NCBI GenBank assembly: GCA_003344405.1 | Contig: NOWV01000173.1 | Location: 1-64,000 of the forward strand | Direction of reading: 5' to 3' | Length of the DNA: 64,000 nucleotides | Source: Trichoplax sp. H2 | Lineage: Eukaryota; Placozoa; Uniplacotomia; Trichoplacea | Part shown: in pieces, positions 37,482-50,299 of the stretch | How positions within the stretch are numbered: position 1 is the first letter of the stretch | How the letters are laid out: each line of letters opens with the position of its first letter | The notes under the pieces: generated by a model | What the model was told of the DNA's origin: nothing | The model's database searches: none | The model's input: the letters and a program-made list of their open reading frames with translations, nothing else | Program-made: the position numbers and the translations under genes

Positions 37482-40400
37482 GTAAGAGAATATTGCTATT
37501 ACTGTCGTGATCATTAGGAAACCTTGCAATGAAATAATAACTAAATCTTTGCATTTATAAATATTCCTTTACTGAGTTAAATGTATCGTTTTATTAAAAA
37601 AAAATAAATGATACTCGAGATTTTAAAATTATAGTATGCTAATGGTAATTATGTAATTTTGAGTCGCTCTTAAGTCCCTCAAGATTGACTTTATTTCTAG
37701 CCATTATCCTAAGTTAGTAACTATTGTGGGACTCTTGGATTATTCTTATGAAACGTAACGGCTTGCAACTATTAAGTGCCATAAATCAAGATGAATAAAG
37801 GTCCATCTTTGCGTTATAATAAGCAAAAATCATCGAAACACTCCTTCAACAAATACAATCTAGATAGGCAGCACAACATAATGTTAAGTTAAAGAATGTT
37901 CTGATAGTAAATAAATTAGCAGCGATGTATAACAAATATTCGCAACTATCTAAGTGGAAATGAATCAAAATATGCACAGACCAAAATTGAAATAGAATAA
38001 GTGTAATAAATACCATTATTTAGAATTTATTAAGTTTATTTCAGAATATATGACAATAAAGTTCTGCAATGATATCAGTCATCGCTCTGTGTATCAGACA
38101 AATGTTACTTTCTTTGGCTCGTTTATTTAATTATTTTAAGCTAGCGAACATTATCAAAAAGCCCTAAAGTGTGCTTTGAAGTACTCGATTGCAGAATTAT
38201 ATTGGAAACTATCGGTACCGGTATTGCTGTTTTACAGGAATTATTGCTATGTAGTTTAGCAATTAAAATATTTTTTGGGAATCTGTGAGTATTGATCACT
38301 TGAACTAGCATAGCGATCATAATAATCTGATATAAAAAGGCCAGTAAAAGCACTTAAAGCACTCAACGTTCAATTTTTGAATAGCAGAATGTAGTAGTTT
38401 CAGCTAATTGCAGTAGTAATTGAAGTATGGTGCAGCATTAAGAATTAGGGTAGCCTACTACGCTTATAAGGTAATTTTATGATCAATTATGATGAAAACG
38501 GTGTACTTACTTATACTACTCATACTATGTGTATATGGCTGTAGTAGACAGCTATAAAAAGTGATGTTTTAAAGTAATGTCTTTATATAACTGTTAGATA
38601 ATATGGAATTGTGATCGTGGAGACGAAGTCGATCATCCGGTTTAACTTAGCTACTTTCGACTATTATTATAAGGGAAGAAAAGCAGATTCTTCCCTTGTC
38701 AAGCTTTCTATTAATAAACGATACTTTTAAGGTTAAACACTGTCTTCACCTGATCTTGTATCATGTTAGAATTTTGCTCAATTTTAATAACTCAGATTTT
38801 GAGTTAGACGATTGCGAACCTAAAGGGTTGTAAAACCCAAGCATTAAATAGAAATAAAACTTTGTACCAAATGAAGTTATATAGAGTCACAATAGATGCG
38901 AAATTTATTGACGGACGCTAAACAACTATTAAGAGTCGAAAAATTACGCTCGCTTTGGTACTTAAATAATCCAGATTATTTTCAACCAATATTTTGACAA
39001 ATTGCAAACACTATATCTAAAATCAAAACAAACATTTTCATTGAAGAATTAAATTTCAGAATCATGGGCCTTTTGAAAGGTATTTCTGGATCATGAAAAA
39101 TATTCTGCCTGTAAATTAGATAGCTCTTAGCATTTCATTGGATAACGATAATTAATCGGATAAGCAACAAATCTAGTTTACCCTTTGTGATAAAAGTCAA
39201 TCACGAAAATTTCAAAATTGTAGAAAATTAGAACTTTGTTAGATCTAATACAAAGACTAACTACACACAGCTCTGCTCTAGCCGAATACAACTATTGAAG
39301 GACTTCTAGAAAGAACGAACTGAATAGTCTAAAGTTGCCAGCTTATATTCATTTCGTAGCAGCCACAGCCACAGCTACAATCAGCGTAGCAACATTCTAC
39401 CTTAATTTACATATAATCAAATTATTATTAGTAACAAAATTTTACAGCGGGCCATCATTAATCCGATATGGAAATAATTACGGTATTTCCGCAGATATTA
39501 TTCTTAGCAGTCAAAGTACAGTAAACTAAGTATATCCGAATATATGAATTATGGTTCTATTTTTATATCTAGCCTCAATAGTAACTCAACACCTTACCGT
39601 ATATAGTTATCTGTACATTAGCATAGAATCTACCATTACAGTCCATAGTAGCGAGCTACCAAATACGTCTTAAGATAAATATAGAAAGCTACGCTTCCGG
39701 ACATCTTACTAACGTAGCTAAAGGTCTACAATCACAATACTAAGTTTCGTTACACCCTTATAATAAAGAAGACTCTAACTCAAATTAAAAATTTCAACTG
39801 TGATGGAAATACCTCCATATTTATGAAAGCTTTCAATTACTGTCAGGTATTGTCAAGATAGCAAATGGATTGTACCATTCAGTGCCTGGTTGCAAGAAAT
39901 GTCTATATTTATATAGTATCCCTTTTTTACTGAAGTTCAGGCAATTCGAACTTTGTTACCGCCATTTCATACATAAGCAAGTATATATTATTTGCATAAT
40001 CATCAGCATATCTTGAACAACGTGGTAGAAAAGTTTTAAACATCTGTATAAGGTATTAATATTAAAAAAGTTTAAAGTAACATTTGGCCTGTGGCGTAAT
40101 TAACATCACAGGCTCTAAAAAAATTATAGCGATGAGTGCACCCGTTCTTTTGGTACAAGATAATATTTATATGGTCACAAAGTAGCAGCATATGTTTTCT
40201 TTTTATGTTAATATTCCTAGTAATGGCAAAATAACAAAAGGTTAAATAAATTACTAAAAACATCATACATTAGCCTAAAAGATGAAATGATTTTAATTAT
40301 TATTCTCTTTTACTTACTACCAGTAGTTATTGTATATTACATTATTAATAATTGAACTTGGCAGTATAACACATTTCTTTTAAAATATTAACGATTTTAT

Positions 40401-40589
40401 TAATTTATAGTAATTAACAGATGGTCTGATGTAAAGTAATTCAGTCTTCGTAATTATATTTTTTAGCTGGAATGACAGTCCATTTTCAATTGACTAGTGC
40501 GAAATTTTTACCTCGAAATGACAAAATTAACATGATTTTTATCCTAAAACAACACTGAAATTCATCCCCAACGTCTTTTCAAGCTAAAA
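37482..40589. other. Degenerate interval between relic D and receptor C
   Basis: If copy D was once complete, its SRCR, MAM and TM exons have been lost or decayed beyond recognition. An open frame at 39335-39529 has a helix-like stretch (HFVAATATATISVATFYL) but no splice context, and I do not call it. Confidence 0.4.
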
Positions 40590-43500
40590 ATGGCAAAATA
40601 CCTCAAGATATACCTTATTCTAGCTATTCTGGCCTTTAATCTTGTTGTTCATCTTGTCGTAGGACAAGGATTTATGAAAGAGTTTGGTTCCGCTACTAAT
40701 ACTATGTGTCCTAGAAACTGTATTTGTAACAATCTGAAAGTAACATGTCCAAGACTGGATGATGATCTACAAAATATACCAGCAAATACTAAATCAATGT
40801 AAGTAAAAGTAATCTTTAAAATAACCAATGTGTTCAACCAGTGATTCTCGAACGTAAGAAGTGTAAAATCAATTACAATCAGCCAATTATAGCCTCTAGT
40901 TACAATGTAGGCTACGGTATTCGATTAACATAAATAAGCATTTTTGTAGTTTAATAATGGTTCTATCTTTTGTAAAGCAAAATTATAAAGCTTTTCCTGT
41001 TTTATTTATTCTGGGAATAAGTTGAATATCATTCGCAAAAAGATAAAAGATTTGGACATAATATAATAATTGAATTACTATTGTCAGTTTTGGCGAGCAG
41101 TTAGAAAATTAATTATCGTAGACTACCATACCGTTATAGTGGAAAAAGCTAATTAATTATTGCATGCCAACAATAAACATTTGATACAGGATATGAAATT
41201 TATCTGATTGTCGTAACTGCTATCGACACAGTGTTCCCTGCATTGATACGATAATATGATATTTTAAAATTTGAGGACTCATCCTTAAATTTAACTAATT
41301 GAAGGAATATATCATATATTTTCTACGCTAATGGTGACAAACTGATCATCTGAAAGACTACGAAATAATTAGATATATATATGATTTTAGATACAGTATG
41401 ATAGTCCCTTCTTCATGTCAAAGTACTGTATTATCAAGAGATGATTGCCTATGTCAATTGATGCTATCTAATATTAATTTTGACTGAATTTTATTGATCG
41501 TACGCTTAGGTAGTACTGGGCAATTTTGTAACTGATATTAATCGTTACTAAATAATTATAAACCCGATTTAGCTAAACCATATCTGCGATAAATATGATT
41601 AAAGGTTACAATTACTTATTAAATGAGCCAATTACAAAAATTTTAATCGATGATAATTTTTATATATATTTTGAAAGAATTTTACAACAGGAGCTCGTTT
41701 GTGAAGATGTTCGCTTACAACGATTGATTAAGTTTGCCCAAAAAAGTCATATACAGCTAATTGGTAGATGTGTTCGATCAGACATCTCTAAAACATTTCT
41801 ACTTAAAGATTTAATCAATTTATCTACTAGCAACATAACTGCAAATCTAGGTAAGTCTGATAAATCTCTATCATATATTTCCGATTTGAAAAGTTATCTA
41901 CGAAATAATACTAGTTCTAGTAGCGTAAACTAGTCATAAGCAGAATTGCCTAGAAACGTTCAAAATTAATGATAACTATGAAATCTGTTTAAATATGGCT
42001 TCAGTGTATAATTTCAAGCAATAAAAGCTTCTATTGAATAAATAAAATACTGCCAATACTTGAAAGAAATAGAATTCTAGAGATTATATTTCTATTAAAT
42101 TTTTTATTAATCGCGGTACCATACAACCAATATTTAAATTGAAAATAGCTAATTAATTTGTTAGAGAAAGTCCAAAAATTTGCTTTGATCAATAAAAGTA
42201 CGACCATTTATCTTTCACGTTAAATACTATAAATTTATATTGATTACAGCAAGTAATTTGCAGCTAAGAACTAAAAGGGCGAGTTCATTCCACTCAAACT
42301 ATGGCTTATACTTACATAATGGACTGTCAAAGACAGAAGGAACAGTTATCGTAACGAGAGCTAATTTACTCCTGGAAGGAACGATCTGTGATCGCTACTG
42401 GACATTAACAGACGCTGACGTTATTTGTCGTCAGCTTGGTTTCCTAAGTGCAAGTTCAGCAAAAGGTACTAATATTATAAATTATAATTGTAAAATGATA
42501 TTTACTTCCATGTAAATAGTATAAGCGTTTAGAATTAATGATTATCATAGCCTAGCTCAATTATTTTATAAACTAATGATTAATACTATTACCGATTCTT
42601 GTTATATAGGTACTACTAATGGTACTACGTATAAAGCCGCAGTCATCACATCATTGTCGTGTAAAGGTGACGAAGAAATTATTGATCAGTGTAGTTTAAC
42701 CTGGATTCATCCTTATAGAACATGCTGGCAATCCATGGGTCCTGCAACAGTTAAATGCAAGACTGAAAACCATAATCTCAAGTGTATGTATTGTTTTGAC
42801 CTTAACAGTTTACACAGATTATTAAGTGATTATAGAATCAAATTAAAACATTACAGGATTCCATTATCATCACCACTAATGATGCATTAATATTTCACTT
42901 CAATAATTGTCTAGTTCCAGGCAATTCACCCGTTAATTGCGACTTTAGCTATGGCTTTTGTGGTTGGATGAAAAACGGAAACTGGCTATGGTCTTGGAAC
43001 GGAGGAAAAGGGCATGGTGGTTATGTAAAGTCAGGTACATTAATGATGCATGTATTGAAATAAATTCGCATTTTTTAAATAATGCAAACTGAATAATCAT
43101 TACTGATAGATTCATGAAAGTGTTTAGATACCTGGTCTGTATAGATTTGGCTAACAGTAATCTTGAAATTTCGATATTTGCAACGTAATAATGTAGGTAA
43201 GCCTTTCATCTTTCTGCACAAGTCACCAAAGGAAGTATATTTACTTCAAGGAACTCTAACAAGTCCAACACTGATAAGCTCATCGAGTGGCAAAAATATC
43301 TATGTTTGTTTGCAAGGAATTTTATTTGACACTCTATTAAATAGTTAAAGATATTGTAACTTCCGATTTGTACGCTTATACTACTCGTCGATGCTATTAA
43401 TAACCTTACATATGACGAACAAAACCTATTTTTTTCAGATCTCCTTTTCTGCCTCTAAATCTTACTATTTCCGCAGCATATTAGAGTTTCGGTACCGCTA

Positions 43501-45647
43501 TATAGACGAAAAGGCATATACAAGCATTAGTACCCAATTATCTAAAGTTGGCGGAACATGGGAAACTTATATTTCAACTGGTTTCAAAGCTAAAAAGGAA
43601 TTTAGGGTAAATAGAACAAAATTTGTCAGATTGACTAGATGTATATTTCTGAATCGATTAGCACCTAATTATTAAAATAGATATATGTTAGCACATACGT
43701 ATTTAATTACCGCAACTAAAATATTAAATAAACAGATGTAAATTTGTTATCAAAGTACACTAAAAACCGGTAAGAAGCTGGTTTACAAATTAGATAAATC
43801 CTAATTATTGGATGTACTCAAACATTTGGTACGACCACACAGTATATTTTATCTCATTCCATATAATAAGATTAGGTTGTGACATTCACGCAAATATAAA
43901 AAGTGTTTTTCATCTTAGTTTAATTTATTTATTTTCGAGTACTACTTTCAGATCTAAATGCTGCTGCAGCTCCTACGCTTCTACCAAATTCTGTTAAGTT
44001 TGTTCTGCTTCGTTGTTCGGCTATAACGATATTCATTTCCGTCGACATGCACTGCTAAGCAGTAACGAGTATCGTAATGTAATATCTGGTGAATATTCAG
44101 TAGTCTACCAGGAGTTACCGACAATTGCATGTATCAATATTAGTAAAGTTTCCTGTACTACAGTACTGATAGAAATTTATCTAATTTAATGACAATATTA
44201 ACGCATAGCTATACATTATTACGATAGACGCATGTATAATTATGAGTTTCGACTAGGTGGCTCTTTTTATCTAAAATAAACTTTACAGTAAATATTTTTT
44301 TCTAAATCTATAATGTAGTGCAAGTGTACATTGCGTCGTTATCAACAATGCTGAGTGGTAACTTTCAATGAGCTTACAGCTATAGATTTCTGTGAAGTAT
44401 TTCGTTAGTAGATGTACCACCCTAACCCTAACCCTAACCCTAACCCTAACCCTAACCCATTGACATCTTTACATTATTACACTACAGGAATTTGTATCCC
44501 GATATTATCAGCGGCAACGTTGTACAGGTCTTTAAATATTATAAGAACAGATGTACTGTACTACTACGCACTAGCGCTGTAAGATTAGCTATCACAAACC
44601 GATCCGAGCTGTATTCGGTTAAAATAGTAAAAGATTGCCGATATTAATGTTCATATGAAGCATATGAAAGATCATTACTTATACTGATAATAACAGATAG
44701 CTAAATTGCAACGATAAGTTCCTACATATTCAAGCAAAAGATTAAAAATAATTACATTAGTTTCACTTATAAAACCAAATATCTTTTATTATCTTTGGGA
44801 CCCTTGGCTTTTATACTTTTAATAAACAAACTGAATGAATTTCTCAGTTCTTTACAAACTTTAAAGTTGCAACGATCTACTGATGATATTCATTGAAAGT
44901 CTATAAAGATTTCTTTAAATATTAATCTAAGTAAATAGTGAAACGTTTTGAAAATTCTTTGGTAAAGCAGGAATGACTTCGAAAAATACTTTTGCTAACG
45001 CGTAATTTTACTCTAACTGTATGTTTAATAAATATAAAATAATAACACCATCTTAAATTAGCATAATTGACTCATTTCTAATATAGGTAGAGATTTATTG
45101 CGCAATGCCTAGATATGTGTCTGTGAATTATGGAAGTTTCGGCATGAGTAATTTGCAGGTTCATGGAGCGCAAGTTGCAATTAGTAAGATATTTGTTCTA
45201 GCTTTCTGCCTGATCGAAATTCAAAATGAAACTAAGCTTTATAATTCTTATTATGAACAATTTATTTCGTAGAAAACAACAGCGTAAAGCTAATCATAGC
45301 CTTATCCCTTCTGAGTATTATTCCTATTACACTGGTTGTCTACTTGCTGTATCGTCGACGCCAGAAATTAAATTCCAGAGCCAACCTAAATTTAGGATCA
45401 GATAATCTATCTAATGCAAGGTTCAGGTTTAATCATCCCCGAGGTGGGTATGAAATAGGCTATAATAGATTGCTGTAGGATTGCATGTTAATGTTCAAGT
45501 AATGTAAGAAATTGTTTACTACCTTTATAAAATGTCCATTAATCTTTCAATTTCGTTTCAGTGCGGCATTTTAATCTTCCTCCTGACTATAATGAAGTTA
45601 TATTAATGAGCCAGCAGCAATCTGAAAGCATTTCTACGCAGACTTAA
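40590..45647 (+). CDS. Receptor C: LRRNT-LRRCT-SRCR-MAM-TM with PPDY tail
   Basis: The ten exons are 40590-40798, 41678-41850, 42250-42465, 42610-42783, 42915-43019 (donor uncertain, 43016 possible), 43197-43303, 43439-43606, 45087-45183, 45273-45443 and 45562-45647 (501 residues, phases consistent). Three exons have exactly the same length as in B (173, 107 and 168 nt). A signal peptide is followed by an LRR N-cap (CPRNCICNNLKVTC, IPANTKSM) joined in phase to the C-cap-like exon (ELVCEDVRLQRL, LIGRC); no LRR exon is visible in the 879-bp intron. Then come a group A SRCR, a MAM domain (CDFSYGFCGW), a TM helix (IIALSLLSIIPITLVVYLL), a basic stop-transfer YRRRQK, and a last exon with LPPDYNEV, a type I WW-domain ligand motif. 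It is probably a plasma-membrane receptor; ligand and pathway are unknown. Confidence 0.87.
44420..44458. repeat. Interstitial telomere-type repeat (CCCTAA)6
   Basis: Six perfect CCCTAA units followed by CCC lie in the receptor C intron between the exons at 43439-43606 and 45087-45183. The motif is the animal telomere hexamer. Such interstitial tracts usually mark repair of a double-strand break with telomere sequence or a past chromosome-end fusion. Confidence 0.98.
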
Positions 45648-47694
45648 TTTAGCAATATAGCAATTCTCAGATTGTTTAAGTTATACTGTAGTTTAAATAT
45701 GCCTACGGAAAGCAAACCTAGTTCTGCTATTGTGATATGGAAACCACCATACTTTTGGATATTTCTGCAAATAGGCTTACGTAATATTAATAAAATCTAA
45801 TTATAAGAATTAAATTGTGAGACTATATGAGTGAAATTGGACGGTGTCACAAATTATAGCAAATATTTTCATGATCCATTCGCTTTATTTTGATATTGCT
45901 GTCAACGAAAATGATTGATATCGCTTTTATTGCAATAAATAGAATAAATGCATTTTATTTAATCACTCATTTCTATGTCAGTATATGCGATAACTTAAAA
46001 GAAAGATATATTAATTTTTGTTATAATTTACCAATCTTCTTTCTTTATGTTGAATATTCAAGTAGTGCTAAGCAAATGCTGTACTTAAAAGCAACAAGAA
46101 ATTCTAACAGTCTGGAAAATCTTTGTGTTTATCAGTTTAAGATACCGTATATTTCAATCATTAAAAATCATGTTGGATATCGACATTAAAAAGATGTTAT
46201 GCATGTGCTAAAAGTTGTTAAAAAGTTATAAATTGTAAAAATTTATGATTAAATTTTATTCTAATCCCTTGAAAGCAGCTGGATGCTAAATGACGAACAT
46301 ATGGTCATAAAGTAGAAATTTTGATCCATGATTATTGACCAAGTAATGCTATCTGTTATCTCATTCATTCCTGCGTATCTTTTTATTAAGGCTACATTTG
46401 AAGTTTAAGTGATAAGAATATATAAATATCAATTCTTGAAAGATATTTACAGTATTCACCGAGAATTGTTGTATTTAGCTCGATATGTTTAATTTATGAG
46501 TTGTTATTAGATATTTAAGCAATTATTGGAAGTGCAAAGCACTAAGTAAATAAATATTTTCATTAACTATAAGAGTATATTAATCATTCTTTCGCATATT
46601 TAGAAGAATATGTAACCATTATTTAGGATAAAAGGGCTTTGTATGGTGCTAGAAAAAATAAAGTAATATTAATAAAGAAGATTTGTTGGCCTACAGTATC
46701 GTAATATAAACAATGAACTTTTATTTTAACGGCTTTTATCGGAGTATTGCTCAATCATCAATGAATTAACCGATTAGCTGGACTGATTAACTAACTACTT
46801 TTGTACAGTTTCTTTTATACGATGATGACATACCTATGACTTTAATTATTTAACTCAATGTCTAATATTAACACCAAACTGCATATAGAGGTTAAAACTA
46901 CATTTCGGTAGTAACGATATCACGCACTCCTAATATTCCTGCTTACATCAGCTGTATAATCTTAACAATTTTTATCGCCTAATGTGATCGTTAGTTGATG
47001 TAATATCAGCTTTAAACTTGATCAGCGATCGATAATGATAAATAAAAAACATGAGCTGCGGTAAAATCTCACGTAAAGTAGTTCACCGACATATTGAAAA
47101 TTTTATTGATGATTTGTTTGACATCTTAGAGAACTTCCAGATTCATCTTCTTTGCCACTTCATATAAATTGAGCTAAATTTCCTGCAAAACTATAGATAA
47201 GAGGTATTAATTTATTTCGATTCTGGGATCTTGAATTCCATGCTAATTGTAAACTTTCATTTGATTGGGGTAACAGTATGTCACACACCACTAGTGACAA
47301 AGTAGTCTACACACGCCAATCCTTGCGGAGAACGCCATTTACTAACTTAAAGAGGCGAGATTAGCTATATCACCAAATAATTCAGTTCCAACGACCGAAT
47401 ACTATGGTATAATTATAGCGTCACAGATATTCTTTGGAAATGATAAGAAGTCTACTGGTGACTTTAACTGTTCCAAGTCTGCAAGCTCTACTATTAGCTG
47501 ATGGCTAGGTGGATCTTATAGATGATATAGGGAATTAATGATCAGAAGTATTTCTATGAGAAATGCTAGAAATCAGTAGTAATTTTGCTTTAGCTTTACA
47601 GCATTATTTGAAAGAAATGTATTTAAAAGAAATAACATAATTAGCTAATTACCTCGAGATTTATTAGCTGATAATAATATTATGAAAAGATGAG
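45648..47694. other. Intergenic, nothing firm
   Basis: An open frame at 45890-46189 has the low-complexity composition expected by chance in AT-rich DNA. A 41-codon ATG frame at about 47051 (contains HIENFIDDLFDIL) is open, but no family is recognised. Confidence 0.4.
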
Positions 47695-48120
47695 TGTCAC
47701 GGTACGAACTACCGTGAAGAAATAGTTATCTAAATTTGGTTAATATAATATAGTGATAATAATATATTACATCTAGTTCCTTACAATAGGAATTACTCTA
47801 ATTATAAATGTGTTACAGTAAATTTATTGCTGTGCTGTAATGTATGCTGAAATGATTCTGTGAATGGACATATTGTAGTCCGACTGTGAAAAACTAGTTA
47901 GTAGATGTTCTCACCCAAGTATTTTTATAAGATGACTTGTGAATGTTAGCTGCTGTAGAAGGGTATATAAGCCCGTCAGATAGTTGAATAAAGCAGTTCT
48001 CAATTGTCTAGTTGTTTTAATGTAGAATCAAAGGCGTCTAAATTCTTGTGAGGTAGTTAAGGGATACTGAATCCCGGAGACTATAGTAATTCCGAGATTT
48101 GTTTTACGTTATCCTTGTCA
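47695..48120 (+). mobile_element. Possible solo LTR
   Basis: This roughly 426-bp stretch starts TGTCAC, followed by a short hairpin (cacggta/taccgtg). It contains a TATA-like box (gggtatataag, about 47960) and an aataaa signal some 30 bp later (about 47990), then a U5-like tail ending in CA. A ctggtttgtgacc segment just after it sits where a primer-binding site would be. No second LTR or coding body was found. Target-site duplication and exact ends were not established. Confidence 0.3.
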
Positions 48121-48493
48121 CGAAGCTGGTTTGTGACCATGAGATTGAGATTGATGATGAGATCTATGAGATTGTTGATTATATTATAGCAATTAATCGT
48201 TTGAGAAGGATTATGCCATTGATGACTGGTGCTTCATATCAATTTTATTATGTCTCAATTTTACGCTCATAAAAAAATTATAAATAAATATTTACATCTA
48301 TTTATGCATTGGTTACTTCCATCTATTAAATTAAGATAAGGAAGCTTAAGGTATGGTAAGAAAACATAGTCTAACTTTTATATTTTAGTATAATTTTCTA
48401 AATTCATTAATAGGTACTTCTGATGGTGTTTCGTTGCTAAAATTTCCTCCAACACATGCTCAATGAGTAACCACTATAATCCTCAATCCATAG

Positions 48494-48790
48494 TTTATAC
48501 AATTAGCTCAAAATCTTTATATTGCACATATTTCACATCCATTATTCTTCGGACTAGAGAATATACCAATAGCCATTTATCAAAAACTATTTTGGTCGAC
48601 ATTCATAGAATTTCGTGCTGAAGACTCATTAAGAGAACTTGTTAGAAGTACCGGCGATCTCGAAATGAAGTTGGCATCAGCGACAAATTCAGTTGATAAA
48701 GTTTATTCTAAACAACTTTTGATAGAAATCCAACAATTGATTCTATGCAATGTGCATCCAGAGATTCAAATCAATATTGATATTAGTTAG
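48494..48790 (+). CDS. Terminal exon of an unidentified protein
   Basis: After a clear acceptor (ctcaatccatag) there is an uninterrupted 98-codon frame to TAG with ordinary protein composition (begins FIQLAQNLYIAHISHP, later EFRAEDSLRELV and SKQLLIEIQQLIL). Local G+C is raised relative to the flanks. No start codon lies near the front, so it is an internal or last exon. A shorter open piece at about 48412-48464 (after attaatag, contains VSLLKFPPTHAQ) could be the preceding exon, but no donor fits. The family is not recognised, and it may be a relic. Confidence 0.4.
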   Translation, partial: FIQLAQNLYIAHISHPLFFGLENIPIAIYQKLFWSTFIEFRAEDSLRELVRSTGDLEMKLASATNSVDKVYSKQLLIEIQQLILCNVHPEIQINIDIS

Positions 48791-50299
48791 CTTATTCTTG
48801 ATTCTTGGATTATAATATATAATATATATATTTCTAAAGTTTTATTTCGTGATATAAGTTTATAAATCAGAGTAATATTAAACCTTGCAATCATTTTAGT
48901 ACCTATATGAAATCATAAAATCAGTAGCAGGATAATTTGTGCAATCCCCTTCTAAATAACTTTTAATGGCTTCCATAGAAACTCAATTTATTGTTAGGAA
49001 TTAATTCTACAGAAAATCAACTTCCAATTCATTCCTGTTTTCAGGTTTACTATCCAACAACATTCGATATTTAGTGTCTTTATATAATTTACAGGCTCAT
49101 CGACTTGGTAAAAAATAATTAAAGTATGAAAGAAGGCAAATACTTATAAACTGAAGTTAACATTATTTCTGAACTCACAAAAGAGTTATCTTGCGTCGAC
49201 CAATCATAGTATCAAATAATAAAAGGAATAAATGATAATTTAAATTAGTTTTTAGAACTACAAATTATAAGATTTTGTACCTGATTAACTTTTCAATGAT
49301 ATCAGTTTTATTCTCCATAGAGGTATTGAGGTCCACCAGATCGCTAAGCTGACGGCTATATCAATTTCACCACAAACGCTTAATTATTTGTAACCTAGCC
49401 ACAACTAAACTAACTAGGCAAGAAAAACTTTTGCTATAGTTCAGTACAAACTCGTTTTATCAAATTACAGATTTTAGAACGATAATCCTTGAATACCGTC
49501 ATAAAATCATTAACCAGATTTAAGGAGCAGAATTTTCAGTAATACTACAAACAGAATTGGCCCTTATCGTATATATTGTCATGTTAAATTTAGCCTTTTT
49601 GTAATTTTTTGAATTAGATACTATAAATAGAGAAAATCTAGTTCCAAAACTAAATCTATTATTGATCAGAATTTTAGCGTAAAATTTGCTTTAGCAGATC
49701 GCTTTCTTTCAATTGAAACGTTAAACTCGTTTACTTATATCTTTGTGATCAAAAATATTAAAATATCTTAGCTACAACTTGTAGGACCTACTATAATAGC
49801 ATTAATAAGTTCTTAAAGGTCCTAAAACTAAAAATCTTTGGATATTGTTTAGTAAAGTTTGTAGCTCGTAGCATGTTAATTAATGGCAATTTTCCGAAGC
49901 TATCAAAGAATTGCTTTTTATTAAATCAATTGCTTCCTCATAGAGACGCCTAGAATTGGTAGTTCTCAGCACGCCATCTAACAAAGATTTTCCGTAAATT
50001 GTTAACAGTGTAAGTCAGTAATTCTGTCATATGTAGGATTATAATCGAATTATGGCCGTGCTATTCTTCTCATTGTAATATTCAGTCGCCAATTTTGCAC
50101 AGCGTCTTACCTTAAAATATGCTATAATGCCAAAAACTAGTCTAATATGAGCCAATTTTGATTACAATCTGCATTTATTCTCTCCTTAATAAAACCTTAG
50201 TCGTAAATTATCCTTGTCAGCTGCTTTGATTTATCCAGAGTTCTATTTTAACTAATCGACTCTAAATCAATTTGCCTTATATATAATAATTCAAATACT
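48791..50299 (-). mobile_element. Possible decayed LINE reverse-transcriptase relic
   Basis: On the minus strand two short stretches resemble reverse-transcriptase motifs: LDKSKQLTRIIYD at about 50243-50205 (compare LDLSKAFDTINHD) and GPILFVVLLKIL at about 49568-49533 (compare GPLLFLIYINDL). Both are embedded in stops and spaced further apart than in an intact domain. The rest of the stretch shows no open frame. This is weak evidence and chance is possible. Confidence 0.18.

Noticed and set aside
38172-38270. Possible LRRCT exon relic of copy D (ttgaagtactcgattg)
   Set aside because: Similarity to B lasts only about 25 bases with gaps and then disappears.
39335-39529. 64-codon frame with a hydrophobic helix, considered as the TM exon of copy D
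   Set aside because: No acceptor in the expected phase and no likeness to the TM exons of A, B or C.
45890-46189. 99-codon open frame
   Set aside because: Composition dominated by I, N, Y, F and K as expected by chance in AT-rich DNA; no motif or splice context.
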